Part shown: one piece after another, positions 9,077 through 12,411 of the stretch | How positions within the stretch are numbered: the stretch's first letter is position 1 | Layout of the letters: the number at the start of each line of letters is the position of its first letter | Assembly: GCA_021807975.1 (NCBI GenBank) | Contig: JAKBCJ010000101.1 | Coordinates: forward strand, 1 to 12,411 | Source: Pseudomonadota bacterium | Lineage (GTDB): Bacteria > Pseudomonadota > Alphaproteobacteria > Acetobacterales > Acetobacteraceae | Reading direction: 5' to 3' | Length of the DNA: 12,411 nt | Notes under the pieces: model-generated | The model's database searches: none | The model's input: the letters and a program-made list of their open reading frames with translations, nothing else | Told to the model about the DNA's origin: nothing | Made by a program: the position numbers and the translations under genes

Positions 9077-9813
9077 GCGAACTGATGTCCCATGCCGAAC
9101 TGGAGCGCAGGCTGCGCGAAATCGGCGCGAAGCGCTATCATATCAACCATCCGTTCCACCGAATGCTGCACACCGGCAAGTGCAGCAAGGCGCAGGTTCA
9201 GGCGTGGGCGCTCAACCGTTACTATTATCAGGCAATGATTCCGTTGAAAGACGGGTCTCTGATCGGGCGTTGCGAAGACCAGGATTTGCGCCGCGAATGG
9301 CGTAAGCGCCTGGAAGATCACGACGGCGACGAAACCCGGCCGGGCGGCATCGAGCGTTGGCTGAAGCTGACGGACGGGCTGGGTCTCGACCGGGCGGACG
9401 TCGTATCCACTCGCCTGCTGCTGCCCGCGACCCGCTTCGCTGTTGAGGCCTATGTGCATTATGTGCGGGAGCGCAGTATGCTGGAGGCCGTGGCATCCTG
9501 CCTGACCGAGATGTTCTCACCGCAGATCATCACCGAACGCATGAGCGGCATGCTCGCCCATTACGACTACGTGACGCCGGAAATTCTGTCGTATTTCGAC
9601 AAACGGCCACCGCAGGCCCAGCGCGATGCGACATTCGCTTTGGACTACGTCAAACATCACGCGCGCACGCCGGAGCAGCAGCAGGCGGTGCTTGATACGC
9701 TGATGTTCAAATGCGACGTGTTGTGGTCGATGATGGACGCATTGCACTATGCCTATGTGACGCCCGGCCTGATTCCGCCCGGCGCGTTCGTGCCCCGAGA
9801 TTCCGATGGATGA
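9073..9813 (+). CDS. pqqC: Pyrroloquinoline-quinone synthase PqqC
   Basis: Cofactor-less oxidase that performs the final ring closure and eight-electron oxidation giving PQQ. It is 246 residues, helical, of the TENA/THI-4-like fold. Aligning by eye to Klebsiella PqqC (offset -1), active-site residues His23, Arg79, His83 (EDHDGD), Glu146 (LTEMF), Tyr174, Arg178 and Lys213 (FKCDVLWSM) are all present. The position of Klebsiella His154 is Ile153 here (SPQIITER). Signature motifs HPFHRMLH and NRYYYQAMIPLKD are clear. GTG start at 9073 overlaps the pqqB stop. The 3' end overlaps pqqD by 8 bp. It is not fused to pqqD, unlike in Methylobacterium. Confidence 0.97.
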   Translation: MSELMSHAELERRLREIGAKRYHINHPFHRMLHTGKCSKAQVQAWALNRYYYQAMIPLKDGSLIGRCEDQDLRREWRKRLEDHDGDETRPGGIERWLKLTDGLGLDRADVVSTRLLLPATRFAVEAYVHYVRERSMLEAVASCLTEMFSPQIITERMSGMLAHYDYVTPEILSYFDKRPPQAQRDATFALDYVKHHARTPEQQQAVLDTLMFKCDVLWSMMDALHYAYVTPGLIPPGAFVPRDSDG

Positions 9814-10084
9814 GCCGGTCCTGCCCGAACGTCCCCGGCTGGCGCCGGGGGTTCGCCTGCACTTCGACAAGACCCGCGCCGCGTGGGTTCTGCTGTGCCC
9901 GGAGCGGATTATCGAGGCCGAAGGACCAGCGAGCGAAATCCTGAAGCGTTGCGACGGCACGCGTAGCGTGGCGGTGATCGTCGATGAGCTTGCCGCTGTG
10001 TTTGCGGTCGATCGCGCGGTGATCGCGCATGACGTGACCGAAATGCTGACCGACCTGGCCGGCAAAAGGCTGCTGGCGTCATGA
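9806..10084 (+). CDS. pqqD: PqqD, PqqA-binding chaperone
   Basis: Small peptide-recognition protein (RRE-type winged helix) that binds PqqA and delivers it to the radical-SAM enzyme PqqE. It is 92 residues, normal length. Seen: RPRLAPGVRLHFDKTRAAWVLLCPE near the N-terminus, matching the family's pattern of P-x-L-x2-x2-R-x-x-x-D-x-x-x-x-x-W-x-L-L-x-P-E; then GPASEILKRCDGTRSVAVIVDEL (40-62) and a helical C-terminus. ATG at 9806 overlaps the pqqC end by 8 bp, and the TGA stop overlaps the pqqE ATG by 4 bp. This tight packing suggests coordinated synthesis of chaperone and enzyme. Confidence 0.95.
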   Translation: MDEPVLPERPRLAPGVRLHFDKTRAAWVLLCPERIIEAEGPASEILKRCDGTRSVAVIVDELAAVFAVDRAVIAHDVTEMLTDLAGKRLLAS

Positions 10085-11154
10085 ACCCGCTGGGAATGCT
10101 CGCGGAACTGACACATCGATGTCCGCTGGGATGCCCGTATTGCTCCAACCCGCTGGCGCTGGAAGACCGGGCCGGGGAGATGGATACAGCAACCTGGATC
10201 GGCGTGTTCCAGCAGGCCGCGGATATGGGCGTGCTGCAGGTCCATTTGTCGGGCGGCGAACCGGCCTCCCGGCGCGATCTGATCGAACTGACCCGCGCAG
10301 CCAGCGAGGCTGGGCTTTATACCAATCTGATAACCTCTGCGATCGGGATCGACGCGGATCGGCTGCAGCGGCTGAAGGCGGCGGGCCTGGACCATGTGCA
10401 GGTTTCCATTCAGGACACCGATCCGGCCATGTCGGACCATATCGCCGACTACAAAGGCGCTCATGCCCGTAAACTGGCATTGGCCGAAGCGGTCACCGGC
10501 CTGGGGATGGCGCTGACGGTCAACGCGGTGATCCATCGCGCCAACATCGCGAACCTGTCGGGGATGGTGGCGCTGGCGGCTTCGCTGGGTGCCGGCCGGG
10601 TGGAGGTCGCGCATGTGCAATATTACGGCTGGGGTTTGCGAAACCGCGATGCGCTGATGCCGACGCGCGAGCAGATCGACCAGGCGATGCAGGAAATGGA
10701 CGCACTGCAAGCGCGGTATGCCGGACGATTGGTGATCGATTCCGTCATTCCCGATTATTATGCCCGCAGACCGAAGCCGTGCATGGGCGGGTGGGGACAG
10801 AAATCGCTGAACGTTACGCCGTCCGGCGTCGTGCTGCCCTGCCACGCGGCCGCCACCATCCCGGGATTGACCTTCTGGTCGGTCCGGGAGCGGTCACTGG
10901 CGGATATCTGGGCTAACTCCCCGGCATTCGAAGCATTCCGGGGCACCGCCTGGATGAAGGAACCCTGCCAGTCGTGTTCCTTTCGCACAGCCGACTTCGG
11001 CGGCTGTCGCTGCCAGGCGCTGGCCATTACCGGCGACGCCGCCGCGGCCGATCCCAGTTGCGAACTGTCACCATATCACAGCCACATGCAGAAACTGGCG
11101 GAGCAGGCGTCGGGCGGGGCCTATGCATACCGGGGGCGTAACCCCGGACGCTGA
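10081..11154 (+). CDS. pqqE: PqqE, radical SAM PqqA crosslinking enzyme
   Basis: Radical SAM/SPASM enzyme that forms the carbon-carbon bond between Glu and Tyr of PqqA, the first step of PQQ synthesis. It is 357 residues, slightly short of the usual 370-385. Seen: the SAM [4Fe-4S] motif C14-x3-C18-x2-C21 (CPLGCPYC); SGGEP (57-61); and a complete SPASM domain with Cys234 (KPCMGGWG), Cys254 (LPCH), Cys296, Cys299, Cys309, Cys311 (FGGCRCQA) and Cys327. All are at a constant offset from the cluster ligands I recall for the Methylorubrum enzyme, and Asp305 corresponds to its unusual aspartate ligand. ATG overlaps the pqqD stop (ATGA). CCGGGG (11130-11135) and CCCCGG (11142-11147) form a small hairpin inside the last codons, without a T run. 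Confidence 0.97.
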   Translation: MNPLGMLAELTHRCPLGCPYCSNPLALEDRAGEMDTATWIGVFQQAADMGVLQVHLSGGEPASRRDLIELTRAASEAGLYTNLITSAIGIDADRLQRLKAAGLDHVQVSIQDTDPAMSDHIADYKGAHARKLALAEAVTGLGMALTVNAVIHRANIANLSGMVALAASLGAGRVEVAHVQYYGWGLRNRDALMPTREQIDQAMQEMDALQARYAGRLVIDSVIPDYYARRPKPCMGGWGQKSLNVTPSGVVLPCHAAATIPGLTFWSVRERSLADIWANSPAFEAFRGTAWMKEPCQSCSFRTADFGGCRCQALAITGDAAAADPSCELSPYHSHMQKLAEQASGGAYAYRGRNPGR

Positions 11155-11182
11155 TCGCGCTGGGGTGTCGGCAGGCGATTCG

Positions 11183-11701
11183 TCAGGTCCTCGACCGGGA
11201 GGTCAGCAAATCCGCCGGCAGCCACACTCGCGTTACGCGCCATACGCCGTGCTTTAAGTCCATCTCCAGCTTGATGGGTTCTGTATGCCCGGGTGGCTGA
11301 ATGCTGATCGTGAACGCCGTGGGGGTGTCGAAGAAAGCCCACCGCACATGGACATCCGCACCCCTTGGCACGGGATTGGCCGGCGCCCCCGTCGTGACCG
11401 CCAGCAGTGCCTGCGGCGTCACCGCCCGATCGATCGTGCTCGACGCGATGCCGCGAACGAAGGATGCACCAAAGGCCGGCAGGTTTGTCCCGGCTTTGTC
11501 GTCCGGTCCATCGAAAGCCAGGTCGCACACATCTTCCTTGATGCCTTCCCGCACCGCCGGCCAATCGACCAGGGATTCCAGGGTTTCGGCATCGGCGGCC
11601 CGGATCGCCGAACCAAGCCGGTAAAGCGTGAGATACGGGTAAGCGGCATAGGACATGCCGACCCCCAGCAACGCAGCGAGAACTGGCCATCTGGCACGCA
11701 T
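11183..11701 (-). CDS. DUF2939 family protein, N-terminal membrane anchor
   Basis: Protein of unknown function, 172 residues. Residues 5-27 (WPVLAALLGVGMSYAAYPYLTLY) form one hydrophobic segment, a signal anchor or uncleaved signal peptide, so the rest is probably periplasmic. It is followed by the family's typical YPYLTLYRLGSAIRAAD text and LVDWPAVREGIKEDV (44-58), then a beta-rich C-terminal half. I chose ATG at 11701 because GGAG (11709-11712, minus strand) lies 7 nt upstream. TTG at 11728 would add nine residues but lacks a ribosome binding site. The gene converges on pqqE with 28 bp between the stops and is probably unrelated to PQQ. DUF2939 proteins have no established role that I know of. 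Confidence 0.8.
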   Translation of the reverse strand: MRARWPVLAALLGVGMSYAAYPYLTLYRLGSAIRAADAETLESLVDWPAVREGIKEDVCDLAFDGPDDKAGTNLPAFGASFVRGIASSTIDRAVTPQALLAVTTGAPANPVPRGADVHVRWAFFDTPTAFTISIQPPGHTEPIKLEMDLKHGVWRVTRVWLPADLLTSRSRT

Positions 11702-11829
11702 CCGCAATCTCCGTGGATAGACCCGCAACCAGGGTTGTTACAAATCGTGAGGCGATCGTGTAACGCTTTCGGTTCGTCGTGGTTCCTTCGTCCACAGGCG
11801 TCTATATACCATAATCGGTTGATGAAGCG
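11702..11829 (-). other. Upstream region of the DUF2939 gene with a symmetric repeat
   Basis: 128 bp after the ammonia-lyase stop. GTTACA (11737-11742) and TGTAAC (11759-11764) are inverted around a pair of direct repeats ATCGTG (11744-11749 and 11755-11760) spaced 11 bp, one helical turn. A TATATA-like stretch lies further upstream (about 11801-11812), with no convincing -35. I see no terminator for the upstream gene. Confidence 0.35.
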
Positions 11830-12411
11830 TTAACTCCGGCGTGAATCCAAAATAAGACCGTAAGCCGCGCGATCCGTGATCCCCTCGGTTCCGAACAGTA
11901 AAACGCGGCTCGCGGGTGTCAATTGTAACGCGGTTCGAGCCGCCTGGTCCGACGCGGCACGTTGCAGCCCCGCCAGGCCGGCGACACCGGATTCGCCGAT
12001 CGACAGGAAGCTGTCCGCCAGCCGTCGCAGCGCATCGGCGGCTGCATCGTCCGGGATGACCATGAACGCGAAGGCGGCACGCTCCAGTTCCTGCCACGCC
12101 AGCAGGCTGGGCTCGCCGCAGGCCAGTCCGGCCATAACCGTTTCCAGATCGCCGCGAACGGCGGTTGGCCGACCTGCCATGGCACTCGCCATCAGGCAGG
12201 CGGCATTCATCGGTTCCACGACGATCAGCAGCGGCGCGGGATCGAAACGGGCGCGCATGTGAACAGAGACCGCGGCAGCGGCGCCCCCCACCCCGGCTTG
12301 AATGAAAACATGGGTTGGCGGCGGCCCGGTCCACTGGTCGGCGGCTTCGTCCGCCATCAGCCGGTAACCCTGCATCACGTCGCGGGGGATTTCGGTGTAG
12401 CCGGGATACGA
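11830..12411 (-). CDS. Diaminopropionate ammonia-lyase, C-terminal half (5' end outside window)
   Basis: PLP fold-type II enzyme converting 2,3-diaminopropionate to pyruvate and two ammonia. 193 residues are in the window, and the frame stays open to its edge. The family is about 400 residues, so about half is missing, including the PLP lysine. Seen from the edge: GYTEIPRDVMQGY; then THVFIQAGVGGAAAAV (the glycine loop expected to hold the PLP phosphate); VVEP; AVRGDLETVMAGLACGE; and GESGVAGLAGL. These read like E. coli YgeX/DpaL. Threonine dehydratase relatives share the fold but not the MQGY and VMAGLACGE text. TAA stop is at 11830-11832. It is on the same strand as the DUF2939 gene, 128 bp upstream of it; co-transcription is possible but unsupported. 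Confidence 0.9.
   Translation of the reverse strand, partial: SYPGYTEIPRDVMQGYRLMADEAADQWTGPPPTHVFIQAGVGGAAAAVSVHMRARFDPAPLLIVVEPMNAACLMASAMAGRPTAVRGDLETVMAGLACGEPSLLAWQELERAAFAFMVIPDDAAADALRRLADSFLSIGESGVAGLAGLQRAASDQAARTALQLTPASRVLLFGTEGITDRAAYGLILDSRRS

Noticed and set aside
9517..10845. 442-codon minus-strand open frame across pqqC, pqqD and pqqE
   Set aside because: It covers three well-supported genes on the other strand and resembles no family.
11130..11147. CCGGGG/CCCCGG hairpin at the end of pqqE as an operon terminator
   Set aside because: Short stem inside the coding sequence with no T run following. Kept only as a note in the pqqE entry.

Overview
This is a GC-rich window with tightly packed genes, short overlaps and GTG/TTG starts. 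Gene content suggests an alphaproteobacterium, most likely from the Acetobacterales/Rhodospirillales side: an ATP-type PEP carboxykinase, a pqqABCDE operon with pqqC and pqqD unfused, a DUF2939 protein and a fused 5-oxoprolinase. The taxonomic placement is inference from gene content and remembered family sequences.

Layout from left to right. (1) 3-3569 (+): nearly complete 5-oxoprolinase (HyuA+HyuB fusion), lacking only its first residues. (2) A short convergent gap with a weak hairpin. (3) 3723-5755 (-): trpB then trpA, sharing a GTGA overlap; trpB has a TTG start with a strong Shine-Dalgarno and its own candidate promoter. (4) 5925-7634 (-): pckA, whose downstream hairpin (5824-5859) separates it from trpBA. 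(5) 7635-8059: a 425-bp divergent intergenic region with no convincing gene. It holds an 18-bp perfect palindrome, a 10-bp inverted repeat and a good extended -10 promoter facing the pqq genes. (6) 8060-11154 (+): pqqA-pqqB-pqqC-pqqD-pqqE, with the last four genes joined by overlaps of 4 to 8 bp. (7) 11183-11701 (-): a small membrane-anchored DUF2939 protein, convergent with pqqE. (8) 11830-12411 (-): C-terminal half of a diaminopropionate ammonia-lyase, running off the window.

How the genes work together. PqqA is the Glu/Tyr-containing substrate peptide. PqqD presents it to the radical-SAM enzyme PqqE, which makes the Glu-Tyr carbon-carbon crosslink. PqqB acts after peptide trimming, and PqqC performs the final oxidation to pyrroloquinoline quinone, the cofactor of periplasmic dehydrogenases. 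No processing peptidase (PqqF/G) is in the window. TrpA and TrpB form tryptophan synthase. PckA makes PEP from oxaloacetate, 5-oxoprolinase recycles pyroglutamate to glutamate, and the ammonia-lyase degrades diaminopropionate to pyruvate.

I do not see a wholly new system. The points most worth a second look are the unexplained inverted repeats in the pckA-pqqA intergenic region, glycine replacements at conserved TrpA positions, the Ile replacing the catalytic-pocket His of PqqC, the missing metal-motif His in PqqB, and the hairpin between the in-frame neighbours pqqA and pqqB.
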